A stretch of 64,000 nt of DNA. Source: Paraburkholderia caffeinitolerans. GTDB lineage: Bacteria; Pseudomonadota; Gammaproteobacteria; Burkholderiales; Burkholderiaceae. The first letter of the stretch is position 1, and the number at the start of each line of letters is the position of its first letter. A program made the translations under genes and the position numbers. Below the pieces are notes generated by a model, which saw nothing but the letters and a program-made list of their open reading frames with translations, did no database searches and was not told where the DNA came from. This document shows, in pieces, positions 40,456 to 49,169 of the stretch. The stretch covers positions 62,001 through 126,000 of the forward strand of contig NZ_CADIKL010000016.1 of NCBI RefSeq assembly GCF_902859945.1, in the 5' to 3' direction.

Positions 40456-41889
40456 GTGGCAATTCTGCAATCCACGTCGCCGTCCGGCGAACAATCCACC
40501 CAGCTCGGCCATTCGCTGCGCAAGCGGCACGTGACCATGATTTCGCTCGGCGGCATCATCGGCGCGGGGCTGTTCGTCGGCAGTAGCGCGACCATCAGCG
40601 CCATGGGGCCGGCGGCATGCCTGAGCTATCTGCTCGCGGGCATCGTCGTGCTGTTCGTGATGCGCATGCTCGGTGAAATGGCGCTCGCGCATCCGGGCGT
40701 GGGCTCGTTCACCGAGTTCACGCGGCTGGGTCTGGGCGATTGGGCCGGCTTCACAAACGGCTGGCTCTACTGGTACTTCTGGGTGATCGTGGTTGCCGTG
40801 GAAGCGGTGGCGGGTGCCGGCATCCTGCAGCGCTGGATTCCAGCGCCGGTCTGGGTGATCGGGCTCGTGCTGCTTTCGGTGATGACGGCGGTGAACCTGC
40901 TGTCCGTCAAATCGTATGGTGAATTCGAGTACTGGTTCGCGTCGATCAAGGTCGCGGCCATCATCGTCTTCATCGTGGTGGGCGCGAGCTATCTGTTCGG
41001 CTTCAGCTCGTGGCACCAGACGGCGGTGCATCTTTCCGGCGACCGCGGCTTCATGCCGTTCGGCGCCATGTCGATTTTCGCGGGCGTGCCCACAGTGATC
41101 TTCGCAGTGGGCGGCGCGGAAATCGCGACGATCGCGGCGTCCGAGTCGGACGATCCCAGCCGCAACGTGGCCTCGATGACGCGCTCGGTCATCCTGCGCG
41201 TCATCACCTTCTATGTGGGTTCTCTGTTCGTGATTGCCTGCATCGTGCCGTGGGCGCAGATCAAGGTCGGCTATTCGCCGTTCGTGGCCGCGCTCGAAAC
41301 GATGCATATCCCCGGCGCCGCCGACATGATGAACGCGATCGTGCTGGTCGCCGTGCTCTCGGCGCTCAATTCCGGGCTCTACGTGTCCTCGCGCATCGTG
41401 TTCCGTCTCGCCGAGCGCGGCGATGCCCCGCGCGCGATGCTCAAGCTTTCGCCCACCCGTGTGCCGCGCCTCGCGGTGCTCGCGAGCAGCGTGGTGGGTT
41501 ATGTGGCCATCGTTGCGGCCATCGTCTCGCCGCAAGGTGTATTTCTCTATCTCGTGAATGCGTCGGGTGCGGTGATGCTGTTCGTCTATCTCTCGATCGC
41601 GATCTCGCAGATCGTGCTGCGCCGCCGTCTGGAAGCGCAGGCGCCGGAGCGCCTCACGCTCAAGATGTGGCTGTTCCCGTGGTTGTCGTGGGCTGTGGCT
41701 GCCGCGATTGCGGGCGTGCTGATTGCGATGGGTTTCGACCACGCGCTCTCCAGCCAATTGATGGCGAGCCTCGCGAGTCTCGCGGTGGTGTCGCTCGCAT
41801 ACATGGTGGCGCGCAGCAAGCGCCGCGCACAGATGCGCCACGCTCACGCGCACGGCTTTGGTGAGCCTGCAACGAACTGGAAGAAATAA
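40456..41889 (+). CDS. APC-superfamily amino-acid permease
   Basis: A 477-residue, 12-helix permease of the AAT family: KRHVTMISLGGIIGAGLFVGSS at helix 1, PGVGSFTEFTRLGLGDWAGFTNGWLYWYFW, and FAVGGAEIATIAASESDDPSRNV. It resembles proline/GABA/aromatic permeases; the exact substrate is not deducible. The GTG start is preferred over the ATG six bases earlier because GAGGAG is then correctly spaced. Two bases separate its stop from the next ATG, so it forms an operon with the DadA-like gene. Confidence 0.9.
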   Translation: MAILQSTSPSGEQSTQLGHSLRKRHVTMISLGGIIGAGLFVGSSATISAMGPAACLSYLLAGIVVLFVMRMLGEMALAHPGVGSFTEFTRLGLGDWAGFTNGWLYWYFWVIVVAVEAVAGAGILQRWIPAPVWVIGLVLLSVMTAVNLLSVKSYGEFEYWFASIKVAAIIVFIVVGASYLFGFSSWHQTAVHLSGDRGFMPFGAMSIFAGVPTVIFAVGGAEIATIAASESDDPSRNVASMTRSVILRVITFYVGSLFVIACIVPWAQIKVGYSPFVAALETMHIPGAADMMNAIVLVAVLSALNSGLYVSSRIVFRLAERGDAPRAMLKLSPTRVPRLAVLASSVVGYVAIVAAIVSPQGVFLYLVNASGAVMLFVYLSIAISQIVLRRRLEAQAPERLTLKMWLFPWLSWAVAAAIAGVLIAMGFDHALSSQLMASLASLAVVSLAYMVARSKRRAQMRHAHAHGFGEPATNWKK

Positions 41890-41891
41890 CC

Positions 41892-43124
41892 ATGGCTCGA
41901 GTGGCTGTCATCGGCGCCGGATTCGTGGGACTCTCCTGCGCCTGGTGGCTCATGCGCGATGGGCACCGCGTTACGCTGTTCGACGCGCAGGGGCCGGGGG
42001 AAGGCGCGTCGTACGGTAATGCAGGCACGTTTGCGAACTATGCGTGCATTCCGGTCAACAACCCGGACGTGTTCCGTAATCTGCCGCGCTTTTTGTTCTC
42101 CTCGACAAGCCCGCTGCGGATTCGCTGGCGCGATACGCCGATGCTTGCCCCCTGGCTCGCGCGCTTCTTGCTCGCCGCCACGTCGCGCCGCTACGAATTG
42201 AGCGCGAGGGCGCTCGCGCACATGCTCTCGCGCGCGTTCGAGGGCTATCGCGAGATGCTCTCGGCAAACGGGCTGGGCGCATTCGTGCGCGAACGCGAAT
42301 GTCTGTATCTGTACTCGAGCACGGCCTCTTTCGAAGCCGCTCAGCCGTCGCTCGCGCTGCGCCGCTCGCTCGGCGTGCAGTTCGACACGCTGGAACGCGA
42401 CGGGATCGGCCAGCTCGAACCGCGTCTCGCGCCGCTCTTCGAGCGCGGCACGCTATTCGGCGGAAGCTGGTTCTTGAGCGATCCGCGCGGCTTTCTGCGG
42501 ATGCTGCATGCCTCGCTGCTCGAGCGCGGCATGGAATACCGGCAGGTGGAAATCGAGTCGGTTGCTACCGAAGCGCGTGCAGTCAGGCTGATGGATACGG
42601 CAGGGGCCGCGCACGACGTCGAGCGCGCGATTGTTTGCGCGGGCTCGCGCTCGGGGCGCTTCGCTCGTCAATGCGGCGACGCCGTGCCGCTCGGCACCGA
42701 GCGCGGCTATCACGTGCGTTTCCCGGGCACGTCGGACTTGATTTCGCGGCCGTGCGGCTGGGCCGAGCGCGGCTTTTACATGACGCCGATGGAGGGCGGC
42801 ATTCGCGCGGCGGGCACGGTCGAGCTGGCTCGCCACGAAGCGGGCAAGAACGCCGATCTGCTCAGGCTGCTCACGAAGTCGGCGCAGGCGGCGCTGCCGG
42901 GCTTGCCCGAACCGGACAGCGACTGGCTCGGCTTTCGTCCGAGCCTGCCGGACGGCTTGCCGGTCGTGGGGCCATCGAGTCGAACGCCCAACGTGATCTA
43001 TGCGTTCGGCCACCAGCACTTGGGCGTGACGCTCGGCGGCGTCACCGGCAGCGTGGTCGCCGACCTCGTTGCGGGCCGAGAGAGTCCGCTCGATCTCACG
43101 CCCTATAGTCCGCGGCGCTTTTAG
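41892..43124 (+). CDS. FAD-dependent D-amino-acid dehydrogenase-like oxidoreductase
   Basis: A 410-residue DAO-fold protein with the FAD motif VAVIGAGFVGLSCAWWL at the N-terminus and the C-terminal GFRPSLPDGLPVVGPS...FGHQHLGVTLGG segment typical of DadA relatives. It likely deaminates a D-amino acid or a related imino acid and passes electrons to the respiratory chain. It is coupled to the permease gene and followed 60 bp later by a binding-protein gene, giving an uptake-and-oxidation module. Confidence 0.88.
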   Translation: MARVAVIGAGFVGLSCAWWLMRDGHRVTLFDAQGPGEGASYGNAGTFANYACIPVNNPDVFRNLPRFLFSSTSPLRIRWRDTPMLAPWLARFLLAATSRRYELSARALAHMLSRAFEGYREMLSANGLGAFVRERECLYLYSSTASFEAAQPSLALRRSLGVQFDTLERDGIGQLEPRLAPLFERGTLFGGSWFLSDPRGFLRMLHASLLERGMEYRQVEIESVATEARAVRLMDTAGAAHDVERAIVCAGSRSGRFARQCGDAVPLGTERGYHVRFPGTSDLISRPCGWAERGFYMTPMEGGIRAAGTVELARHEAGKNADLLRLLTKSAQAALPGLPEPDSDWLGFRPSLPDGLPVVGPSSRTPNVIYAFGHQHLGVTLGGVTGSVVADLVAGRESPLDLTPYSPRRF

Positions 43125-43184
43125 TCAGTTTGTCTAACGATTTTCTTCAACCACCGCTACAGTCTTCAGAAGAGGATGAGCATC

Positions 43185-44330
43185 ATGAACCGTCGCACTT
43201 TGATCATCACGATGGCCCTTGGGCTGATGTGTGCGCACGCCTCGTCGTACGCAGCCGATCCGGAAGTCGTCAAGATCGGCTTTGCGGGACCGCTCACCGG
43301 TCCGGTCGCGCGCGTCGGCAAGGATTTGCAGTACGGTGCGCAGCTCGCGCTAGATGAAGAAAACGCTAAACACCCCACCATCGGCGGCAAGCCAGTCAAG
43401 TTCGAACTCGACGTGCAGGACGATCAGGCCGACCCGCGCACCGCGATCCAGGTCGCGCAAAAGCTCGTGGACGACGGCGTGGTCGGCGTGATCGGCCATT
43501 ACAACTCCGGATGCAGCATTCCGGCTTCGGCGGTCTATCACAAGGCGAACGTGGCGATGATCACGCCCGGTTCGACCAATCCGGCGCTTACCCAGCAGGG
43601 CTTTGCGAACGTGTTTCGCACCATGGGCAATGACGGCATCGGCGGAGTGATTGCCGGGCGCTTCGCGGTGGAGCAGCTCAAGGCGAAGCGCATCGGCATC
43701 ATCGACGACCGCACCGCGTTCGGCCAGGGGCTTGCCGATGCATTCGAAAAAGGCGCGAAGGAGGCCAACGGCAATATCGTCGACCGCGAGTTCACCAACG
43801 ACAAGGCGGTGGATTTCCGCGCGATTCTCACGACGCTCAAGCAGAAGAACGTCGACATGATTTTCTTTGGCGGGCTGGACGAGCAGGGCGCGATGCTCAT
43901 CAAGCAGATGCGCTCGCTCGGCATGCAAGCGCACCTGTTCGGCGCGGGCGCGCTCAAGAGCAACGCCTTCCTGCAGATTGCCGGTCCGGCGGGCGAGGGC
44001 GCGCAAGATCTCGAGCCGGGCCCCGCGCTCGACAAGCTGCCTTCCGCGCAGGCGTTCGCGAAGCGCTACAAGGCGCGCTTCAATCAGGATGTCGAACTGT
44101 ATGCGCCGTTTGCCTATGACGCCGCGCTTGCGATGATCAAGGCGATCAAGGACGCCGACTCGCTCGATCGCGCAAAGATCGTCGCGAGCTTCCCCAAGGT
44201 CACGGTGACGGGCGTGACCGGGAATATTGCGTTCGATCCGCACGGCGATCTGATCAAGCCGCCCTATACGCTGTTCGAAGTCCAGCAGGGGCAGTGGAAG
44301 AGCCTGCGCACGGTGGGCGGCAACGGCTGA
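43185..44330 (+). CDS. Periplasmic branched-chain-type amino-acid binding protein
   Basis: A 381-residue LivJ-type type I binding protein: signal peptide (MNRRTLIITMALGLMCAHASSYAA), then VVKIGFAGPLTGPVARVGKDLQYGAQLALDE and VVGVIGHYNSGCSIPAS, both family landmarks. The second of two nearby ATGs is chosen for correct GAGG spacing. No ABC permease or ATPase genes accompany it, so it either works with a transporter encoded elsewhere or serves as a sensor. Confidence 0.92.
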   Translation: MNRRTLIITMALGLMCAHASSYAADPEVVKIGFAGPLTGPVARVGKDLQYGAQLALDEENAKHPTIGGKPVKFELDVQDDQADPRTAIQVAQKLVDDGVVGVIGHYNSGCSIPASAVYHKANVAMITPGSTNPALTQQGFANVFRTMGNDGIGGVIAGRFAVEQLKAKRIGIIDDRTAFGQGLADAFEKGAKEANGNIVDREFTNDKAVDFRAILTTLKQKNVDMIFFGGLDEQGAMLIKQMRSLGMQAHLFGAGALKSNAFLQIAGPAGEGAQDLEPGPALDKLPSAQAFAKRYKARFNQDVELYAPFAYDAALAMIKAIKDADSLDRAKIVASFPKVTVTGVTGNIAFDPHGDLIKPPYTLFEVQQGQWKSLRTVGGNG

Positions 44331-44370
44331 ACCCGGGCGTGTTCGGCACACCGTCTCGGCGCAGGCCGCC

Positions 44371-44988
44371 TCAGCGCTGCAGCAGATGCGCGAACAGCGG
44401 ATACATCGAAGCGACGAGCGCCAGCGCCATGGCGATATTGAACAGGCGCAGGCGGCGCGGGTCGCCGAGAAAGCGGCGCATGCCGGTGCCGAACGCGGCC
44501 CACACGCAAATGCAGGGCAGGCCGATCACGTAGAACAGCGCGGCCATCACGACGGTGTTGATGCCGAAGTCCGCCGAGAGGCGGATCGTGGTGGCCGCGG
44601 TGAGCACCATCATCCACGCCTTCGGATTGATCCACTGGAACGCGATGGCTTCGAGAAAGCGCATGGGGCGGCGCTCGCCGCCCTTTTCCTTGAGCATGCC
44701 CGAGGTGCCGATCTTCCACGCGAGCCACAGCAGATAGGCGACGCTCGCGGCTTCGAGCGCCGTGTAGAGCCACGGCAGGTGACGGAAAAGCTCGCCGAGG
44801 CCGAATCCCACCGAGAGCATGAGCACGACAACGCCCGCGCTAATGCCGAGAATGTGCGGCACCGTGCGTTTGAAGCCGAAGTTGACGCCGGAGGCGAGCA
44901 GCATCGTGTTGTTGGGGCCGGGCGTGATGGTCGTGACCACCACGAAGAGCATGCCGGCGGGCAAGGCGCTGAGCATTTCGGGCAGCAT
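44371..44988 (-). CDS. LysE/RhtB-family amino-acid exporter
   Basis: A 205-residue, six-helix exporter: FVVVTTITPGPNNTMLLASGVNFGFKRTVPHILGISAG is the LysE N-terminal signature, and FQWINPKAWMMVL the mid-protein one. It exports amino acids or derivatives. The longer frame upstream is discarded because the ATG at 44988 matches the family start. It lies convergent to the binding-protein gene; the divergent side carries three CGGTACAG-type repeats that may bind its regulator. Confidence 0.92.
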   Translation of the reverse strand: MLPEMLSALPAGMLFVVVTTITPGPNNTMLLASGVNFGFKRTVPHILGISAGVVVLMLSVGFGLGELFRHLPWLYTALEAASVAYLLWLAWKIGTSGMLKEKGGERRPMRFLEAIAFQWINPKAWMMVLTAATTIRLSADFGINTVVMAALFYVIGLPCICVWAAFGTGMRRFLGDPRRLRLFNIAMALALVASMYPLFAHLLQR

Positions 44989-45067
44989 GGTGCGATGGCT
45001 CCAGGGATAGGGCGGCGACCGTTTACGGTCGTGGCGAATGACTGGCAGCCAGTTTAGCCAAGCTGGT

Positions 45068-45110
45068 CGGTACAGTACCGGTACAGATGACTGCACGGAA
45101 ACCGGTACGG
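45068..45110. promoter_or_regulatory. CGGTACAG repeat array
   Basis: CGGTACAG occurs at 45068 and 45079 (one helical turn apart), with a variant CGGTACGG at 45103. The first copy also forms the palindrome GGTAC-A-GTACC. Located between lysE and the deaminase-like gene; the bound regulator is unknown, but repeats of this kind fit MocR or GntR proteins. Confidence 0.45.
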
Positions 45111-45120
45111 AAGGGGGGGG

Positions 45121-45135
45121 CTGACAATTCGTCAG
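45121..45135. promoter_or_regulatory. CTGAC/GTCAG inverted repeat
   Basis: CTGAC-AATTC-GTCAG follows a run of eight G, about 80 bp before the start of the deaminase-like gene. It could be an operator or the base of a 5' leader hairpin. Confidence 0.35.
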
Positions 45136-45216
45136 AACATTCTTGACTGCGGAAAGAAGTTGCCGGTATCTTCGTCGGGCAGCGTACCCGCCACAACGAG
45201 TGAGGGAGCCTCCGCC

Positions 45217-46017
45217 ATGCCCATCAATGTCCAGAACTGTCGCGCCCAACCCACCACGGTGTCGCTCGGCAATTTCAACGGCACGAATTTCATCCCGAGG
45301 GTGATGGGCTCGCACCGCCACTACACGGCGGCGAACTGTCTCGTCGCTCTGAATCCAGTGATGAATCATGGCGTCGGCATCGCCGGCGTCACGAGTCTGG
45401 ACCCGCAGGCGAATCCCGGTGGCGACACTTACTTCCTTCCTTTCTCGACCGACGAGATCACGTCCATCGTGCTGCCGGCGCCGGGTGGGGCCGGCGTGCA
45501 GCAGTCGTTCCTGACCACGAATCTTTCTGGCTGCATGGTCTATGTCGACCGCGTGCAAGGCGTGCCCGGATCCGTCGTCGTCTACCACGCCAACAGCCAG
45601 GCCAACGCGCCGGGCGGACGCCTTAGCGGCCAGCAGCCGGCGCTGCAACTGCCAGCCTGCACCAACGAGTTGGCCCGGCTATACAACCTTGCGCAGGCCA
45701 ACCTCATGGCGGCCCCGTACAACCTGAACTTGATACAGGCGGGCAACGTGGACAAGCCAGCCTACAATGCGGGCGCCCGGGCCGAAGTGAACCGCAAGAT
45801 CGGACAGGCGCGCACGAACGTGGAGTTCACCGGCGGCACGATCGTGTTCGGCCACGTGAACGGGGCAAACTGGGAGTTTTTCTGGGCGACCTACGGCGGC
45901 TGCGAATATGACCGCCCCGTCTACGCTCCCAAAGGCTGGTTCGGACATGGTCACCGAAACCCGACTACCAGCACGAACCCCAACTACCGGATGCTGGGGT
46001 CGGCGCAATTTGTCTGA
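45217..46017 (+). CDS. Predicted BLF1-like glutamine deamidase toxin
   Basis: A 266-residue protein with no signal peptide; the ATG has a GAGGGAG site. Residues 72-110 (YFLPFSTDEITSI..., then FLTTNLSGCMVYV) match the core of Burkholderia lethal factor 1: the LSGC motif (103-106), a Thr six residues before the Cys (T100), and a downstream His (H124) correspond to Thr88, Cys94 and His106 of BLF1. The later GGTIVFGHVNGANWEFFWAT segment parallels BLF1's GGIVTG...YQYAT strand pair. BLF1 inactivates translation factor eIF4A by glutamine deamidation; CNF-type toxins share LSGC chemistry. The spacing from Cys to His (18) is longer than in BLF1 (12), and overall identity is low, so the target may differ. 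Confidence 0.65.
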   Translation: MPINVQNCRAQPTTVSLGNFNGTNFIPRVMGSHRHYTAANCLVALNPVMNHGVGIAGVTSLDPQANPGGDTYFLPFSTDEITSIVLPAPGGAGVQQSFLTTNLSGCMVYVDRVQGVPGSVVVYHANSQANAPGGRLSGQQPALQLPACTNELARLYNLAQANLMAAPYNLNLIQAGNVDKPAYNAGARAEVNRKIGQARTNVEFTGGTIVFGHVNGANWEFFWATYGGCEYDRPVYAPKGWFGHGHRNPTTSTNPNYRMLGSAQFV

Positions 46018-46095
46018 GCCTCGCCGGCGTCTGGCTCGCGAAGGGGAACCGGCATGGGCCCATGACGCCGTCCGTCGGGCGGATCGACTGGCGGA

Positions 46096-47028
46096 CTACT
46101 GAGCGGTTTGCTGACGCTGGTACTCGTCGTGCTTCATTTGCATGTAGTCGGCGCGGCTGACTTCATGCAATTGCCGCGGATATTGCTCCGTCGCATCGAA
46201 CCAGTCAGCGAGCCGTTTGTCGAGCCGGGCATTGGCGGGACTGGAGAGCGCGCCAAGATAAGCCTCGATGGCGAGGTAATAGCGCATGGTGTTGCGCTCC
46301 ACCAGACCGCGCATACCCCCGATGTATCGAGGCTCGTTCGTCGATGGATCGCTGGTGGAGGAGAAGCCAACCTTGTCGCTCCCGATTGTCGCCAGATAGG
46401 TTTTCATCGCGAGCCGTCCTGCCGTGCCGTAACCGTAGGCGTAGGTCAGATGGATAAAGGTACGGCGATTGTCCACGGGTATCGCCTCGAGCACGATCCG
46501 GTAGTCTTTCGTGCCAAATGGCCCCGCGGCGGCGGTGAGTTCCACGCGAAAATAATCAGGCATGCTTACTGCTGGGCGGTAGTCGAATTGCACCCGGTAG
46601 GACGAGGCAAGCGATTCCTCGGTTTTCTTGCCGATATTCACGGCGAGAACCGTACTGCCGGCGCCGGTCGAAGCGTGGCAGTACTTGGTGTTCAAGTGCA
46701 GGATCAATACGTCGCACCAGTTGGCGGGGCCTTGAGCCGGGTCGTTGAGCGTACCGTCGACCGTCGCGAAAGGGTAATCGACCACGCCGTAAATCTCGCC
46801 GTTGAGTGCTGACGGCAACTCTTTGGATTCGAGGTACAACGGCCGCTGGAACGGGTTGTGTGCGAGTTGTTGCGTCAGACTCTGATATTTGCCGCGCAGG
46901 CTCGCGGCCCGTCCGTCCGCCTGGGCGAAGGCGCTCTGGCACATGAAGCAGAACACCACCGTCATCACGACTATTCGCCACGGTCGCGTCCGCCGGTTGT
47001 CCGCTGGAAATTGGGCATGCTTGTTCAT
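46096..47028 (-). CDS. Secreted hypothetical protein
   Basis: A protein of about 310 residues with an N-terminal signal (PWRIVVMTVVFCFMCQSAFAQ). The mature part (SLTQQLAHNPFQRPLYLESKELPSALNGEIYGVVDYPFATV...) has the lipid-binding START/polyketide-cyclase-like alternation of strands, and a RYYLAIEAYLGAL helix near the end; family known to me only as uncharacterised Burkholderia proteins. Two ATGs nine bases apart are possible starts. It is convergent to the deaminase-like gene. No catalytic motif seen. Confidence 0.6.
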   Translation of the reverse strand: MNKHAQFPADNRRTRPWRIVVMTVVFCFMCQSAFAQADGRAASLRGKYQSLTQQLAHNPFQRPLYLESKELPSALNGEIYGVVDYPFATVDGTLNDPAQGPANWCDVLILHLNTKYCHASTGAGSTVLAVNIGKKTEESLASSYRVQFDYRPAVSMPDYFRVELTAAAGPFGTKDYRIVLEAIPVDNRRTFIHLTYAYGYGTAGRLAMKTYLATIGSDKVGFSSTSDPSTNEPRYIGGMRGLVERNTMRYYLAIEAYLGALSSPANARLDKRLADWFDATEQYPRQLHEVSRADYMQMKHDEYQRQQTAQ

Positions 47029-47198
47029 GGCCCTCATCCTACCTTGACCGGGGTTCCGGCGCAGCGAAGGCGGGGCGGCCGGATCGAGCGCTCGCGCCAT
47101 GCGATCAACCCGGCACGCTCAACGGCGCTCGATCTCGTGCGTCCGGGTGGCGGCACGCGGCATCGTTGGCCGCCACGCGGATCATCTGTCAAGCATCC

Positions 47199-48800
47199 CT
47201 AACTGGTTTTGTTCATGTTGGCCATCATCCGCGAAGTCTCGCTCGCATCGAGCGAACTGCGCAGCGCGAGCACGAGCACCACGATGCTCCACAGCGTGAC
47301 GATCAAAATGTCCCAGCCGAAGCCGATCACCCCGCGCCCGCCGCCGATCCCGCCGAGCCACGACAGCGCCCACAGGCCGCCGAACCACGGCAGCAGCCAG
47401 GCGATGTGGCGCCAGCCGAAGTCATGCACGTTGCGCCGCGCGATGAAGTGATAGTGCAGCGCGTAAAGCACGAAGCCGATCGCCACCAGCGAAAACAGGA
47501 AGTTATTGGTCTTGAAGCCCGTCCAGTAGATGATGAGGTTGCTGCAAATAAAGGCGAGCGGGGCGACGATCCCAGCGCCGCTCATGCGGAACGGCCGCTG
47601 GAGATCCGGCAGATTGCGCCGCAGCACCATGAGTGCGACGGGGCCGAGCCCATAGGTCAGCACGGTAACGGACGTGATGTAATTGACCATCTGCTGCCAC
47701 GCGGGGAAGGGCAGCAGGAACAGCACGCCCACGACCCACATCACGAGCACGCCGAACCACGGAATCTTGTTGCCGTTCAGGCGCGTGAGCGCGCGCGGGC
47801 CGGCCTGCATTTCACCGCTGGCGAACAAGATGCGCGAGCCGCCCGTCATGTACATGAGGCCGGTGCCGCCAGGCGAGACATAGGCGTCGATATAGAGCAG
47901 CGTCGCCATCCAGCCGAGCCCGAGCGTGGCCGCGAGTCCGGCGAACGGCCCCATTTCGCCCTTGAAGCTCAGATTCGCCCAGCCGTGCGCGAGGTCGCCG
48001 GGCGCGAGCGCCATGATGAACGCGACCTGAAGCAGGATGTAGATGATCGCGGCCAGCACCACGGCGCCTATCACGGCAAGAGGAATGTCGCGGTGCGGAT
48101 TGGCGGTCTCGCCGCCGAGGTCGATGGCCGTGCGGAAGCCGAGATAGCTGAAGACGATGCCGGCGGCCGGCAGCGCCGTGAACATGCCGGAAAGCTTGTA
48201 CGTGCCGGGCGCCGCCTGCAGGACGTCCCAATGGGTGCTCGCCGCGATCAGCCCGGCGATGGTGGCGAGCGGCACGAGGATCTTCCACCATGTGATGGTG
48301 GAGTTCACGTTGAGCAACCAGCGCACCACCATCAGATTCAGCAGCGCCATGACGCCGAGCAGCACGGCACAGGCGACGAACCCGGGCAGCGTCAGCAGCC
48401 CGGAGCTGCCTGGGCGCAGGAACCACGGCAGATAGTTGTTCGCGTAGGTGACGATCGCCTCCGCTTCGACTGCCGGCACCGGCACATAGGCGAGAAAGAG
48501 CAGCCAGCACCAGATGCGGCCGAGCCCTTCGCCGTGGCTGGCGTGGCTCATGTGGACCAGCGCGCCGCTGCGTGGAAAGAGCGCGGCCAGCTCGGCGAAG
48601 CACAGCGCAATCAACATGATGATGATGGCGCCCAGTACCCAGCTGCCAATGCTGTACGGCCCCGCGATGCGCGAGGCGTGATAGGCGCCGAACAGCCAGC
48701 CCGAGCCGATCATGCTGGTCGTGCTGGCAAACAGTAGCCCTACGATTCCGGCGTCGCGCCGGAGTTTGCCTTCGAGGGTCAGGCTTGAGGGTGTGCTCAT
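47199..48800 (-). CDS. APC-family amino-acid permease (second)
   Basis: A 533-residue, 12-helix permease. The N-terminal segment GLLFASTTSMIGSGWLFGAYHASRIAGP and the loop FSYLGFRTAIDLGGETANPHRDIPLAVIG are typical of the APC superfamily, here nearest to the aspartate/proton-symporter-like branch. The ATG has a perfect GGAGGACGGC site. It is monocistronic and unrelated in sequence to the permease at 40 kb. Confidence 0.9.
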   Translation of the reverse strand: MSTPSSLTLEGKLRRDAGIVGLLFASTTSMIGSGWLFGAYHASRIAGPYSIGSWVLGAIIIMLIALCFAELAALFPRSGALVHMSHASHGEGLGRIWCWLLFLAYVPVPAVEAEAIVTYANNYLPWFLRPGSSGLLTLPGFVACAVLLGVMALLNLMVVRWLLNVNSTITWWKILVPLATIAGLIAASTHWDVLQAAPGTYKLSGMFTALPAAGIVFSYLGFRTAIDLGGETANPHRDIPLAVIGAVVLAAIIYILLQVAFIMALAPGDLAHGWANLSFKGEMGPFAGLAATLGLGWMATLLYIDAYVSPGGTGLMYMTGGSRILFASGEMQAGPRALTRLNGNKIPWFGVLVMWVVGVLFLLPFPAWQQMVNYITSVTVLTYGLGPVALMVLRRNLPDLQRPFRMSGAGIVAPLAFICSNLIIYWTGFKTNNFLFSLVAIGFVLYALHYHFIARRNVHDFGWRHIAWLLPWFGGLWALSWLGGIGGGRGVIGFGWDILIVTLWSIVVLVLALRSSLDASETSRMMANMNKTS

Positions 48801-49169
48801 GCCGTCCTCCTTGTTCGCAGTCACCCCTGACCGTTCGCATTGTTCTAATGCCCTGAGCTGCGCTCTCCTTCAGGTGTGTTACCCCGTCAAAATGGAAAGG
48901 CCACCCCGTACTTTTAAATATAGACCTGGTTCATTGCCGCTGCAAAGGCAGGCGTCGGCTACGGCGCGTAATTACTACCGAACTGCTTTGAACGATCCGG
49001 TAAAAATAGGGAATTAACGTCATTTACCATTTTTAAGATTCGCTTAAGAAATCTGTCATACGCTCGCCCATTCCGCCCATCAGTGCCGCAATGGCGTTGG
49101 TGTCGTTGAGAAAGCGGCGTGCTGCGCGCGGCTTTCCGCCAGCCATCTGTACCCAGTTTGTTTCCGTAG
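48801..49169. other. Intergenic region, divergent promoters
   Basis: About 370 bp between the permease and peptidase genes, AT-rich in its right half. No operator or RNA gene is recognisable. Confidence 0.4.

Noticed and set aside
43130..43140. TTGTCTAACGA before the binding-protein gene as a FadR-type operator
   Set aside because: It fits the loose TNGTNNNACNA consensus but is not palindromic enough and lies in a short intra-operon gap; likely chance.
47166..48737. Plus-strand open frame of 523 codons across the permease gene
   Set aside because: Antisense shadow of a clear 12-helix permease; composition dominated by Gln, His, Arg and Asp with no domain.
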